Below, in pieces: positions 1-8,893 of a DNA stretch of 64,000 nt. This stretch comes from Corynebacterium vitaeruminis (GTDB lineage Bacteria > Actinomycetota > Actinomycetes > Mycobacteriales > Mycobacteriaceae), in assembly GCF_001054325.1 (NCBI RefSeq), contig NZ_JVVM01000001.1:1-64000 (forward strand), in the 5' to 3' direction. A program made the position numbers and the translations under genes. Positions within the stretch are counted from its first letter, which is position 1. Every line of letters begins with the position of its first letter. The notes under the pieces were generated by a model that saw only the letters and a list, made by a program, of their open reading frames with translations, made no database searches and was not told the DNA's origin.

Positions 1-42
1 CTACTTCTCCTGGTCGAAAGTGGTGATGCATTCACCGCCTGA
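1..42 (+). CDS. possible 3' end of a gene cut by the window edge
   Basis: Frame 1 is open from the first base to a TGA ending at 42 and would encode a 13-residue tail (LLLVESGDAFTA-type). Codon choice (ctc, ctg, gtc) fits the neighbours, and a strong terminator follows at 141-188. Too little is visible to name a product, and the tail could be chance. Confidence 0.2.
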   Translation, partial: LLLLVESGDAFTA

Positions 43-140
43 ACCTACCGTCTGAAAGTGTCATAAACTCACACAGTTTCAAATTTGCAGCCCTCAATTT
101 TTGTTACGTAACCCTGTTGTGAGTTGAACTCAGAGCCGAA

Positions 141-188
141 AATCCCCTGTCGGTGGAAGAAAAACTTCCGCCGACAGGGGATTTTTGT
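141..188. terminator. bidirectional intrinsic terminator downstream of glgX
   Basis: A 19-bp inverted repeat (141-159 with 165-183, one G.T pair) closes a 5-nt loop and is followed by a T run on the plus strand and preceded by an A run. It can therefore terminate in both directions: the convergent gene on the left and glgX from the right. Confidence 0.85.
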
Positions 189-236
189 GTAGGGCCCAAC
201 CCCAGGCCCAGGCACCTACACCCAACGCCGGCGCGG

Positions 237-2378
237 CTAGTGCCGCTCAATCAGCACGATGGTCGAGCGGGCTGGGACACGGAGTTCTCCCTCCGGCTCA
301 ACGATGCGCTCGCGAGTCGGACGGCCGGTGATCTCTGTGGTGTCGATGATGATTTCCCAGCTGTGTGCGTATTCAGTGCCCGGAATTTGGAACATGATGT
401 CCTCGTGGTGGGCGTTGAAGCACATCAGGAAGGAGTCGTCCTCAATCCTGTGACCTCGGCGATCAGGCTCAGTGATGGCATCGCCGTTGAGCCAGACCAT
501 CAGAGACTTACCAAAGTCGAAGTTCCAGTCATCGGTGGTCATGACACGGCCCTTGTAAGTCAACCAGGCAATGTCACGATCGTCGGTTTCCGCACCCAGC
601 GGGCCACCGCGCAGGAAGCGACGGCGACGGAAAACCGGGTGCTCAGCGCGCAGCTCAGCCAGGAACTGGGTGTATTCGACCAGCTCAGAGTTGGTGCGAG
701 TCTGATTCCAGTCCACCCATGACAAACGGTTGTCCTGACAGTAGACGTTGTTGTTGCCCTTCTGGCCACGTCCCATTTCGTCACCATGGCTAATCATCGG
801 AGTGCCCTGGGACAGTAGGAGAGTGGTCAGGAAGTTACGATGCTGACGGGAGCGCAGAGAAAGAATGCGCTCGTCGTCGGTCGGGCCTTCCACACCGCAG
901 TTCCACGAACGGTTGTGGGACTCGCCATCGCGGTTGTCCTCGCCGTTGGCCATATTGTGCTTTTCGTTGTAGCTGACCAAGTCGTTGAGAGTGAAACCGT
1001 CGTGCGCGGTCACGAAGTTAATCGACGCAGTGGGGCGGCGGTCATTGTTTGCATACAGGTCCGAGGAACCGGTGATACGTGACGCGAACTCGCCGAGCGT
1101 GGATGGCTCGCCGCGCCAGAAGTCACGGATAGTGTCGCGGTACTTACCGTTCCATTCAGTCCACTGTGGTGGGAAGTTACCGACCTGGTAACCGCCTTCA
1201 CCGACATCCCATGGCTCTGCGATGAGCTTGACCTGGCTGACAATCGGATCCTGCTGCACCAAGTCAAAGAAGGCGGACAGGCGATCCACATCGTGGAATT
1301 CTCGGGCGAGCGTGGAGGCCAAATCGAAGCGGAAGCCGTCGACATGCATCTCGGAAACCCAGTAGCGCAGCGAGTCCATAATCAGCTGCAGGGAGTGCGG
1401 GTGGCGCACATTCAGGGAGTTACCGGTTCCGGTGTAGTCCATGTAGTGCTGGCGATCGCCTTCGACCAAGCGGTAGTAGGCCTCGTTGTCGATGCCTCGG
1501 AAACAGATGGTCGGGCCCATGTGGTTGCCCTCTGCGGTGTGGTTGTAAACCACGTCGAGGATGACCTCAATACCCGCATCGTGGAACGCACGCACCATGC
1601 CCTTGAACTCACTGACTGCGCCGCCTGGTTTTTGGGAAGCTGCGTAGTCCTGGTGGGGTGCCAGGAAGCCAAAGGTGTTGTAGCCCCAGTAGTTGCGCAG
1701 CCCCTTTTCACGCAGATGGTCGTCCTGGAGGAACTGGTGGACCGGCATCAGTTCGATAGCTGTGACACCAAGGTCCTTGAGGTAGTCAATGATTGCGGGA
1801 TGAGCGAGACCCGCGTAGGTGCCACGCAGCTCCTCCGGAATTTCCGGGTGAGTCATGGTCATGCCCTTGACGTGGGCCTCGTAAATCACTGTTTCGTTGT
1901 ACGGCGTGCGCGGTGCGCGGTCAGCGCCCCAGTCGAAAAACGGGTTGATGACCACCGAGGTCATGGTGTGTCCCAGGCTGTCCTCGGTGTTGCGCTTCGA
2001 GTGGTCGTGAATGTCGTAGTTGAACAGCGAAGGATGGCCGTCGAAATCGCCATCGAAAGCCTTGGCGTATGGGTCAACCAGTAGCTTGTTGGGGTCACAT
2101 CGCTTACCGTTCGCTGGATCAAACGGGCCGTGCACGCGGTAGGCGTAGCGCTGACCCGGCATGATGGACGGGATGTAGCAGTGCCAAATATGTGCATCGA
2201 CTTCTTCCAGCTCGATGCGGGTTTCTTCACCCTCGGCGCTAATCAGACAAAGCTCAACTTTTTCCGCAACATCGGAAAAGAGTGCAAAGTTGGTGCCAGC
2301 GCCGTCGTAGGTAGAGCCGAGTGGGTAAGGCTCACCCGGCCACACTTGATAATCGCCGACTGTATTTGCTTGGTTCAT
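237..2378 (-). CDS. glgX: glycogen debranching enzyme GlgX (isoamylase type)
   Basis: A 713-residue cytoplasmic GH13 enzyme that removes alpha-1,6 branches from glycogen limit dextrins. It has an N-terminal CBM48-like region (WPGEPYPLGSTYDGAGTNFA) and then the catalytic barrel with its four conserved regions: DVVYNHTAEG, DGFRFDLAS (nucleophile Asp), LIAEPWD (acid/base Glu) and FVTAHDGFTLNDL. Length and motifs match GlgX/TreX of actinobacteria (M. tuberculosis Rv1564c). The gene stands alone and diverges from the transcarboxylase operon. The hexamer TAAGGT lies 6 nt before the ATG with no ribosome site, suggesting a leaderless transcript. The family call is firm; maltooligosaccharide preference is not visible. 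Confidence 0.95.
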   Translation of the reverse strand: MNQANTVGDYQVWPGEPYPLGSTYDGAGTNFALFSDVAEKVELCLISAEGEETRIELEEVDAHIWHCYIPSIMPGQRYAYRVHGPFDPANGKRCDPNKLLVDPYAKAFDGDFDGHPSLFNYDIHDHSKRNTEDSLGHTMTSVVINPFFDWGADRAPRTPYNETVIYEAHVKGMTMTHPEIPEELRGTYAGLAHPAIIDYLKDLGVTAIELMPVHQFLQDDHLREKGLRNYWGYNTFGFLAPHQDYAASQKPGGAVSEFKGMVRAFHDAGIEVILDVVYNHTAEGNHMGPTICFRGIDNEAYYRLVEGDRQHYMDYTGTGNSLNVRHPHSLQLIMDSLRYWVSEMHVDGFRFDLASTLAREFHDVDRLSAFFDLVQQDPIVSQVKLIAEPWDVGEGGYQVGNFPPQWTEWNGKYRDTIRDFWRGEPSTLGEFASRITGSSDLYANNDRRPTASINFVTAHDGFTLNDLVSYNEKHNMANGEDNRDGESHNRSWNCGVEGPTDDERILSLRSRQHRNFLTTLLLSQGTPMISHGDEMGRGQKGNNNVYCQDNRLSWVDWNQTRTNSELVEYTQFLAELRAEHPVFRRRRFLRGGPLGAETDDRDIAWLTYKGRVMTTDDWNFDFGKSLMVWLNGDAITEPDRRGHRIEDDSFLMCFNAHHEDIMFQIPGTEYAHSWEIIIDTTEITGRPTRERIVEPEGELRVPARSTIVLIERH

Positions 2379-2652
2379 GTGACTACCTTAACCGTTTTGT
2401 AAAAAACATGAGCTGTTTTCGGTCCTGCGTGGGCGAGCAAATCGTCGCATCCGCCGAGCGTACTTCGAAAAAACGACCCCCGGGCAAAATGTCGAGTCGA
2501 ACGGTTAAGTACGTAAACTGCGTGCGAAAATAAGTATTTAACCCTGCAAGTGGGCAATTTGACGCTCCAAACGCACCTTGGCCGGCACCGTATCCCCAAT
2601 ATTCGCGGTCACCAACGCGCGAAGATCTCCAAAGACCTTTAATTTTGGAATT
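2379..2652. promoter_or_regulatory. divergent glgX / transcarboxylase promoter region with inverted repeats
   Basis: No gene is visible in these 274 bases. A perfect 10-bp inverted repeat, CTTAACCGTT (2387-2396) and AACGGTTAAG (2500-2509), brackets 103 nt. A smaller AAAACA/TGTTTT palindrome sits at 2402-2418. TAATTT at 2640-2645 lies 7 nt before the ATG at 2653 and looks like the -10 of the transcarboxylase operon. A regulator binding the paired sites is inference. Confidence 0.5.
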
Positions 2653-4149
2653 ATGAGTCCACGAACCATCGGTGTAACGGAAGTAGCGTTCCGAGACGCT
2701 CATCAGAGCCTCATGGCAACGCGAATGGCTATGGAAGACATGGTCGATGTCTGTGAAGAAATGGACAAGGCCGGTTTTTGGAGTGTGGAGTGCTGGGGTG
2801 GCGCAACCTTCGACGCTTGCATCCGCTTCCTCAACGAAGATCCCTGGGAACGCCTGCGGACATTCCGCAAGCTGATGCCGAACAGCCGCCTGCAGATGCT
2901 GCTGCGTGGCCAGAATCTCCTCGGCTACCGCCACTACGAGGACATGGTGGTTGACAAGTTCGTCGAAAAGTCCGCGGAAAACGGTATGGACGTATTCCGT
3001 GTTTTCGACGCTCTCAACGACCCGCGCAATCTCGAGCACGCCATGCGCGCAGTCAAGAACGTCGACAAGCATGCGCAGGGCACGATTTGCTATACGACGT
3101 CTCCGCTTCACGACGTCGACGGGTACGTTAAGCTCGCTGGTCGTCTACTGGATATGGGGGCAGATTCCATTGCGTTGAAGGACATGGCAGCACTGCTGAA
3201 ACCCCAGCCGGCTTACGACATCATCCGCGGTATCAAGGAAACTTACGGCGAGGACACCCAGATTAACGTCCATTGCCACTCGACCACCGGAGTCACGATG
3301 GTGACCCTGATGAAGGCCATCGAAGCAGGTGCGGATGTTGTAGACACGGCTATCTCGTCGATGTCACTGGGGCCGGGCCATAATCCGACCGAGTCGCTGG
3401 TGGAGATGCTGGAGGGAACCGGCTATACCACCGACCTGAATATGGACAATCTGATTACCATTCGTGACCACTTCCGTAAGGTGCGTCCGAAGTATGCAGA
3501 GTTTGAGTCCAAGACCCTGGTCAACACCGACATCTTCATGTCGCAGATTCCAGGCGGCATGCTGTCGAACATGGAAAACCAGCTCAAGGCCCAGGGAGCA
3601 GGCGACCGCGTCGATGAGGTCATGCGAGAGGTGCCAATCGTCCGCAAGGACGCGGGTTACCCGCCGCTGGTGACCCCGAGCTCGCAAATCGTCGGCACGC
3701 AGGCTGTGTTCAATGTGCTGATGGGACGCTACAAGGTCATGACCGCTGAGTTCGCCGACCTCATGCTCGGCTACTACGGCCAGTGCCCGGGAGAGCGTAA
3801 CCCAGAGCTGATCAAGCAGGCAGCGGAGCAGACTAAGAAGGAAGAGATCACGGTTCGTCCGGCTGATCTCCTCGAGCCAGAATGGGACGAACTGGTTAAT
3901 CAGGCCAAGGAACTCGACGGTTACAACGGCACCGCCGAGGATGTCCTGACCAACGCGCTGTTCCCATCGGTCGCGCCGGGATTCTTCACCACTCGTGGCG
4001 AGGGGCCGAAGAACGTCGGCAAGACCGCCGAGCAGCTCAAGCGCGAGGCAGAGCAGGCCTCTGGTGCCGCCAATGCCATTCGTGAGCCAATCCGCTACAA
4101 GGTCACTGTCGGCGGTCGCTCGCAGACCGTCCAGGTGGAACCCGCCTAG
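2653..4149 (+). CDS. methylmalonyl-CoA carboxytransferase 5S subunit
   Basis: A 498-residue carboxyltransferase of the pyruvate-carboxylase/HMGL-like TIM-barrel family. It takes CO2 from carboxybiotin and gives it to pyruvate, making oxaloacetate. It resembles the Propionibacterium freudenreichii 5S subunit almost end to end: GVTEVAFRDAHQSLMATRMA at the N-terminus, SIALKDMAALLKPQPAY (the modified metal-site Lys region), NVHCHSTTG metal-binding histidines, and FESKTLVNTDIFMSQIPGGM. I chose ATG 2653 because it aligns with the family start and has TAATTT 7 nt upstream; an in-frame ATG at 2578 would add 25 unrelated residues. First gene of a four-gene operon. The related oxaloacetate decarboxylase alpha is less likely, because the partner genes match transcarboxylase and no membrane beta subunit is present. 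Confidence 0.93.
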   Translation: MSPRTIGVTEVAFRDAHQSLMATRMAMEDMVDVCEEMDKAGFWSVECWGGATFDACIRFLNEDPWERLRTFRKLMPNSRLQMLLRGQNLLGYRHYEDMVVDKFVEKSAENGMDVFRVFDALNDPRNLEHAMRAVKNVDKHAQGTICYTTSPLHDVDGYVKLAGRLLDMGADSIALKDMAALLKPQPAYDIIRGIKETYGEDTQINVHCHSTTGVTMVTLMKAIEAGADVVDTAISSMSLGPGHNPTESLVEMLEGTGYTTDLNMDNLITIRDHFRKVRPKYAEFESKTLVNTDIFMSQIPGGMLSNMENQLKAQGAGDRVDEVMREVPIVRKDAGYPPLVTPSSQIVGTQAVFNVLMGRYKVMTAEFADLMLGYYGQCPGERNPELIKQAAEQTKKEEITVRPADLLEPEWDELVNQAKELDGYNGTAEDVLTNALFPSVAPGFFTTRGEGPKNVGKTAEQLKREAEQASGAANAIREPIRYKVTVGGRSQTVQVEPA

Positions 4150-4172
4150 GAACATCGGGAGAAGAGATAGCA

Positions 4173-5786
4173 ATGTCGCAAAGTTCAGCAAACCAGCCGA
4201 ATTCGGCGGATGCCGTCGCGCCGGGCGTCGATGCCTCGATGGCGGAGCGCCTGGAGTATTTGGATACTCAGCGTCGCCGTGTTGAAGCCGGTGGTGGTGA
4301 AGCCCGCCATGCCAAGCAGCACGAACGTGGCAAGATGACTGCCCGTGAGCGTATCGACACCTTCGTCGACGAAGGCACCTTCCGCGAAACCGGCATGTTC
4401 ATGACTCACCGCACCACCGACTTCGGCATGGATACCGCCGACGCGCCTGCCGACGGCGTGGTCACCGGCACCGCCGCGGTTCTCGGCCGCGCGGTGCACG
4501 TCGCCTCTCAGGACTTCACCGTCATGGGCGGCTCCGCTGGTGAAACGCAGTCCCGCAAGGTTGCGGCCACAATGCGCGCCGCGGCCGACAACGGCACTCC
4601 GTTCGTCTTCATCAACGACTCCGGCGGTGCCCGAATTCAAGAGGGGATTGACTCTCTATCGGGCTATGGCCAGGTCTTCTACAACAACGTGTGGCTCTCC
4701 GGTCTGGTGCCGCAGGTTTCCATCATCGCAGGTCCATGCGCAGGTGGCGCGGCCTACTCGCCCGCGCTGACCGACTTCATCATCCAGACCCGCAAGGCGC
4801 AGATGTTCATCACCGGCCCGGGCGTTATTAAGTCGGTCACCGGTGAAGACGTTACCTCCGAGCAGCTCGGTGGCGCGGATGCACACATGGTCAAGGCGGG
4901 CAATATCGACTTCGTCGCTGACGATGACGAGCAAGCCATTCTGATTGCACAGAAGCTCTTAAGCTTCCTGCCACAGAACAACACGGAAGAGCCGCCAATC
5001 GTCGATCCGGTATTCGATGCCGAGCCGGATCCAGAGCTCCGCGACATCGTCCCTGTCGACGGCAAGAAGGGCTACGACGTCCGCGAGGTCATCATCCGTA
5101 TCGCCGACAATGGCGACTTCCTCGAGTGCCAGGCGGGTTTTGCCACCAACCTGGTTGTCGGCTTTGGTCGAGTTCTGGGCCGTACCGTGGGCTTTGTCGC
5201 CAACCAGCCGAACGTGATGTCCGGTGTGCTGGACATCAATTCCTCGGACAAGGGCGCAAAGTTCATCCGCTTCTGCAACGCCTTTAATATCCCGCTGGTC
5301 ACCCTGGTTGACGTTCCTGGCTTCATGCCGGGCGTCACCCAGGAGCACGGCGGCATCATCCGTCACGGCGCAAAGATGCTCTACGCGTACTCCGCAGCGT
5401 CTGTGCCCAAGGTGACCGTCGTCATGCGTAAGGCATACGGCGGTGCGTACCTGGCGATGTGCTCGAAGGATCTCGGCGCGGACTACGTGTTCGCATGGCC
5501 GACCGCAGAAATTGCGGTGATGGGCGCAGAGGGCGCGGTCAACGTGGTCTTCCGCAAGGAAATCGCCGGCGCCGGCGACGAAGAAGAGCAGGCCCGTGTG
5601 CGCGACGAGCGTATCGCCGAATACAAGACACGCTTCTCGACGCCATATGTCGCCGCCTCGCGCGGACTGGTCGACGATGTGATTGACCCGGCGGAAACCC
5701 GTCTGCGTGTGGCTGACGCGCTATCGGTTCTGCGTAACAAGCGCGAGGTTCGTCCGGCCAAGAAGCACGGATTGGGGCCACAGTAA
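4173..5786 (+). CDS. mmdA: methylmalonyl-CoA carboxytransferase 12S subunit (acyl-CoA carboxyltransferase)
   Basis: A 537-residue crotonase-fold carboxyltransferase that moves CO2 from methylmalonyl-CoA to biotin, giving propionyl-CoA. Both CT halves are visible: the N-half with HVASQDFTVMGGSAGETQS, FINDSGGARIQEG and GPCAGGAAYSPALTDFI, and the C-half with FIRFCNAFNIPLVTLVDVPG, GGIIRHGAKMLYAYS and VMRKAYGGAYLAMCSKDLG. It ends in a conserved PAKKHG tail, as in P. freudenreichii 12S. It starts 23 nt after the 5S gene, and its stop overlaps the next start. A propionyl-CoA carboxylase beta role is the alternative; the 5S neighbour argues for transcarboxylase. Confidence 0.93.
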   Translation: MSQSSANQPNSADAVAPGVDASMAERLEYLDTQRRRVEAGGGEARHAKQHERGKMTARERIDTFVDEGTFRETGMFMTHRTTDFGMDTADAPADGVVTGTAAVLGRAVHVASQDFTVMGGSAGETQSRKVAATMRAAADNGTPFVFINDSGGARIQEGIDSLSGYGQVFYNNVWLSGLVPQVSIIAGPCAGGAAYSPALTDFIIQTRKAQMFITGPGVIKSVTGEDVTSEQLGGADAHMVKAGNIDFVADDDEQAILIAQKLLSFLPQNNTEEPPIVDPVFDAEPDPELRDIVPVDGKKGYDVREVIIRIADNGDFLECQAGFATNLVVGFGRVLGRTVGFVANQPNVMSGVLDINSSDKGAKFIRFCNAFNIPLVTLVDVPGFMPGVTQEHGGIIRHGAKMLYAYSAASVPKVTVVMRKAYGGAYLAMCSKDLGADYVFAWPTAEIAVMGAEGAVNVVFRKEIAGAGDEEEQARVRDERIAEYKTRFSTPYVAASRGLVDDVIDPAETRLRVADALSVLRNKREVRPAKKHGLGPQ

Positions 5787-6091
5787 TGGGCGACAGCATC
5801 GGTGAAATCAAGGAGCTGCGAGCACTCGTCGCTGAGCTGACCGACCGGTTGGACGCGACCTCGACAAGCTTGCAGAAGGCCACCGCACGGCTGAACCAGG
5901 CGGAAAACGAACTGGCGGAACTGCGCAAGCGCGTGGATGCAGATATCCCCGAGGACACTGTCATCGCCATTTCCGCAGCGGTATCGGCGTACCTGGGCAA
6001 TCGCGGCAAGGTGAAGGCAATTCGATACAACCGCCACAAGACGTGGGCTGCGCAGGGCCGCCAGGTTCAGCAGCAGCGCAACCTGCGCTAG
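5786..6091 (+). CDS. transcarboxylase-associated small subunit
   Basis: A 101-residue protein whose ATG shares one base with the 12S stop codon (taATG), so translation is coupled. Residues 1-50 form a heptad-rich, probably coiled-coil helix (LRALVAELTDRLDATSTSL). The C-terminal half has EDTVIAISAAVSAYLG followed by a basic tail, the pattern of the small protein encoded between the 12S and 1.3S genes in propionibacteria. Like PccE-type subunits of actinobacterial carboxylases it may hold subunits together; that is inference, since no catalytic motif is present. Confidence 0.8.
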   Translation: MGDSIGEIKELRALVAELTDRLDATSTSLQKATARLNQAENELAELRKRVDADIPEDTVIAISAAVSAYLGNRGKVKAIRYNRHKTWAAQGRQVQQQRNLR

Positions 6092-6164
6092 TTGGGAATT
6101 TTCGCCAACCGACTTATTTGAGTCCGTCCCATTGACTTTTTGCTACGTGAAGGATTGTTGAGCC

Positions 6165-6524
6165 ATGAAATTGAAAGTGACTGTCGGCGGCATTGCCTAC
6201 GATGTCGACGTCGAAGTAGTCGAAGAGCCCAAGCGCCTTTCGCCCATCGTGTTGGGTGGATCGTCCAGTGCCTCCGTTGAGCCGGCCACCGCTAGTGTCT
6301 CCGGTGTCTCCGCCAATTCGGTGGTGGCTCCGCTGGCAGGTTCGGTCAGTAAGATCTTGGTCGAGGAAGGCCAGCAGATCGAGGCAGGGGAGGTGCTGCT
6401 CATTCTCGAGGCCATGAAGATGGAAACCGAGATCACGGCCCCGGCTGCAGGCACCGTCGGCGCTATTCACGTCGAAGTCGGCGACGCGGTGCAGGGTGGT
6501 CAGGGACTCGTCTCGATTGATTAG
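6165..6524 (+). CDS. transcarboxylase 1.3S biotin carboxyl carrier subunit
   Basis: A 119-residue biotinyl carrier. The N-terminal [18 protein letters not shown] matches the segment of P. freudenreichii 1.3S that binds the large subunits. A Ser/Ala-rich linker (about residues 33-52) leads to the biotinyl domain with [10 protein letters not shown], where Lys85 is the biotinylation site. The domain ends [11 protein letters not shown] as in the family. It is last in the operon, 73 nt after the small subunit. The attachment Lys is intact, so the enzyme depends on the biotin pathway encoded about 2.5 kb downstream. Confidence 0.95.
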   Translation: MKLKVTVGGIAYDVDVEVVEEPKRLSPIVLGGSSSASVEPATASVSGVSANSVVAPLAGSVSKILVEEGQQIEAGEVLLILEAMKMETEITAPAAGTVGAIHVEVGDAVQGGQGLVSID

Positions 6525-6533
6525 CTGCATTAG

Positions 6534-6575
6534 CCGGGGTGTAGAGATTTTGGGGTGAAATCTTTATAGCCCCGG
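6534..6575 (+). terminator. hairpin after the transcarboxylase operon
   Basis: CCGGGG at 6534-6539 pairs with CCCCGG near 6570-6575, and gagattt/aaatctt extends the stem around a short loop. There is no clear T run, so termination may be weak or Rho-assisted. Confidence 0.5.
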
Positions 6576-6613
6576 TTGCTGGAAATGCTTAAGGTTGCCT
6601 TAATATTTTCCCT

Positions 6614-7978
6614 ATGAATGCCGTTCTTCTCGCCGTTTTGGTGATGCTAATCCTGGCGGTCTGCCGGGTGCACGTTGTGCTTGCGCTGTTTATCGGTGCT
6701 TTGGTCGGTGGTCTCTCCGCCGGGATGGGGCTCGATGCTACCATGGTGGCCTTCCAGGAAGGTCTCTCTGGTGGTGCCAAAATCGCCCTGAGCTACGCCA
6801 TGCTAGGTGCCTTCGCAATGGCTGTAGCATCCTCTGGGCTGCCCAAACTGCTCGCTGATTGGCTGATTGCCAAAATTGGCACCGAGAATGAGGGCACCAA
6901 ATCTAAAGCGGAGGCATGGACTAAGTGGGGTATGGTGGCCGGTATTTTGGCCATGGCGATTATGTCGCAGAACCTAATCCCGGTTCACATTGCGTTTATC
7001 CCGCTGATCATTCCGCCGCTATTGCCGGTATTTAACCGTCTCAACATCGACCGCCGAATGATAACCAGCGTGATGACCTTCGGTTTGATCACCACGTACA
7101 TGTGGGTTCCGGTCGGATTCGGTTCTATCTTCTTGAACGACATTCTGCTGGGCAACATCGAAAACGCCGGCCTTGATGTTTCCAATATCAACATCATGAT
7201 GACGATGGGCATCCCGGCTCTCGGTATGCTGACCGGCCTGGCCATTGCGGTGTTCTTCTCCTACCGCAAGCCACGGCATTACGAAGACCTGCCGATCGCC
7301 GAGTCCTCGCATATGGAATCGCAGTCTGATGAACCTGTGTCGAAGTACCGAGTCATCGTTGCTCTCGTCGCCATTGTGGTGACCTTCGTCGTCCAGATTG
7401 TGATGAACTCCATGGACACCGATGCCGATCCACTGCTGATTGGTGCCCTCACTGGTTTGGCAATCTTCATGCTCACTGGTGCTGTGCGCTGGCGTGAGGC
7501 GGACGACATATTTACCGCTGGTATGAAGATGATGGCCCTGATTGGTTTCATCATGATTTCTGCACAGGGCTTCGCCTCTGTGATGTCTGAGTCTGGTCAA
7601 GTTGAGCCGCTGGTAACTGCCACTGCAGAACTATTTGCAGGCAACAAGCCTGCCGCTGCATTCGCCATGCTGGTCGTTGGTCTGGTGGTCACGATGGGTA
7701 TTGGTTCGTCCTTCTCGACGCTGCCGATTATCTCCATCATCTACGTGCCGCTGTGTCTGTCGCTGGGCTTTTCTCCGATGGCCACTGTCGCCATCATTGG
7801 TACTGCAGGTGCGCTGGGTGACGCCGGTTCGCCGGCATCGGATTCGACCCTCGGCCCGACGATGGGTCTCAATGCCGATGGGCAGCACGACCACATTCGC
7901 GATTCGGTTATTCCGACCTTCCTGCACTTCAACCTGCCGCTTCTGGCAGCTGGTTGGGTGGCAGCACTGGTGCTCTAG
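6614..7978 (+). CDS. Na+/H+ antiporter family permease, YuiF-like
   Basis: A 454-residue polytopic inner-membrane protein with about 10-12 hydrophobic segments. The C-terminal block GTAGALGDAGSPASDSTLGP and the central loop MSQNLIPVHIAFIPLIIPPL are typical of the NhaC-related family that includes Bacillus YuiF, which has been linked to amino acid (histidine) transport. The substrate here is not determined by sequence. It is a monocistronic-looking gene between the carboxylase operon and a convergent TetR gene; the gap to that gene is only 40 nt. Confidence 0.75.
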   Translation: MNAVLLAVLVMLILAVCRVHVVLALFIGALVGGLSAGMGLDATMVAFQEGLSGGAKIALSYAMLGAFAMAVASSGLPKLLADWLIAKIGTENEGTKSKAEAWTKWGMVAGILAMAIMSQNLIPVHIAFIPLIIPPLLPVFNRLNIDRRMITSVMTFGLITTYMWVPVGFGSIFLNDILLGNIENAGLDVSNINIMMTMGIPALGMLTGLAIAVFFSYRKPRHYEDLPIAESSHMESQSDEPVSKYRVIVALVAIVVTFVVQIVMNSMDTDADPLLIGALTGLAIFMLTGAVRWREADDIFTAGMKMMALIGFIMISAQGFASVMSESGQVEPLVTATAELFAGNKPAAAFAMLVVGLVVTMGIGSSFSTLPIISIIYVPLCLSLGFSPMATVAIIGTAGALGDAGSPASDSTLGPTMGLNADGQHDHIRDSVIPTFLHFNLPLLAAGWVAALVL

Positions 7979-8018
7979 TTCCAGCGCTTGTCCATGAGGG
8001 CAATTGCTCCAATGGGGC

Positions 8019-8690
8019 CTACTGGCCTGCGGCTCCCGTAATCCCCGCAACCCCTGCAATTCCGGCGATAAAGAGTTCGGTTCCCAGTGCAATGCGCTGG
8101 TGGCCGAGCTCTTTTGCTTGTGCAGCCGTATTCTCAGAAGCTGTCTCGGCCTCAGCGCCCTTACCAGCGGTGATGTCCGCGCCACCGGCGTCACCCTTGC
8201 CAGCAACGCCTTTGTCACCGTTCAGATTAAGCGCGCTCGCTGTCTGCTGGTCGACTGTCGCACCGAGGATGAAGTACACGAGGACTGATGCGGTATCAGA
8301 TGCTGAGGTGATGCCGGTGGAAATTTCAGGTGCATTCTCCAGGACGTCGGCAAGCAATTGCTCGGGGCGAATCGTGGCGGTGCCCGTAGCGAGTGCGGCC
8401 GAGACGACCTCTGCGCCATCCCGATGAGCGGTGAGGCAGGAGTAGAGCAGCTCGGCGACGGCTTCGGTGTCGGCACGCCAGTCACCCGTGGCGGAAAACT
8501 CTGTGCAGGGAGCCAAAATGCGGTCAGCGACGGCGCCGAGTAGTGCCTGTTTGGAAGGGTAGTGCCAGTACATTGCGCCAGCGGCGGTACCCAAGTGGCG
8601 AGTCAAGCGGCGGATTGTGAGATCGCCGAGACCGTACTCGTTGAGAATGGTAAGAGCTGCGTCGACAATGATGTCCTTGGTCAATTGCAC
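8019..8690 (-). CDS. TetR family regulator, probable BioQ-type biotin regulator
   Basis: A 223-residue repressor with an N-terminal helix-turn-helix (IVDAALTILNEYGLGDLTIR, RHLGTAAGAMYWHYPSKQAL) and a ligand domain with an unusual Ala/Gly-rich C-terminus. I chose GTG 8690 because TACGGT sits 7 nt upstream (leaderless pattern); an ATG at 8720 would add 10 residues. It diverges from bioB, and the shared spacer holds two copies of the TGAAC-N3-GTT motif described for C. glutamicum BioQ. The regulatory role in biotin synthesis is inferred from those sites and from position. Confidence 0.75.
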   Translation of the reverse strand: MQLTKDIIVDAALTILNEYGLGDLTIRRLTRHLGTAAGAMYWHYPSKQALLGAVADRILAPCTEFSATGDWRADTEAVAELLYSCLTAHRDGAEVVSAALATGTATIRPEQLLADVLENAPEISTGITSASDTASVLVYFILGATVDQQTASALNLNGDKGVAGKGDAGGADITAGKGAEAETASENTAAQAKELGHQRIALGTELFIAGIAGVAGITGAAGQ

Positions 8691-8787
8691 ACTGCCTACC
8701 GTAGACGAAAGACGAAACATCCGGAAGAGTTCTTAAGCCTGAAGGCCGGGGTAAAAACCGCGACACGAGGGGATATGCAACGGCAAT

Positions 8788-8800
8788 TGAACCCTGTTCG
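8788..8800 (+). promoter_or_regulatory. probable BioQ operator 1 upstream of bioB
   Basis: TGAAC-CCT-GTTCG fits the 13-bp TGAAC-N3-GTTAC consensus reported for BioQ of C. glutamicum. It lies about 95 bp before the bioB start, just upstream of a possible -10 TATTAA at 8818-8823. Confidence 0.6.
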
Positions 8801-8845
8801 ACATTCGATGGATGCGGTATTAAGTTTGAGAACTGAACAACTTTT

Positions 8846-8858
8846 AAAACACTGTTCA
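8846..8858 (-). promoter_or_regulatory. probable BioQ operator 2 upstream of bioB
   Basis: Read on the minus strand this is TGAAC-AGT-GTTTT, a second match to the BioQ half-site arrangement. Together with TGAACA at 8834-8839 it also makes a TGAACA/TGTTCA inverted repeat. It overlaps the expected bioB transcription start, a good position for repression. Confidence 0.55.
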
Positions 8859-8893
8859 AGTTTTATCCCCAGCCTCAAGGAGCGTCATCCCCC

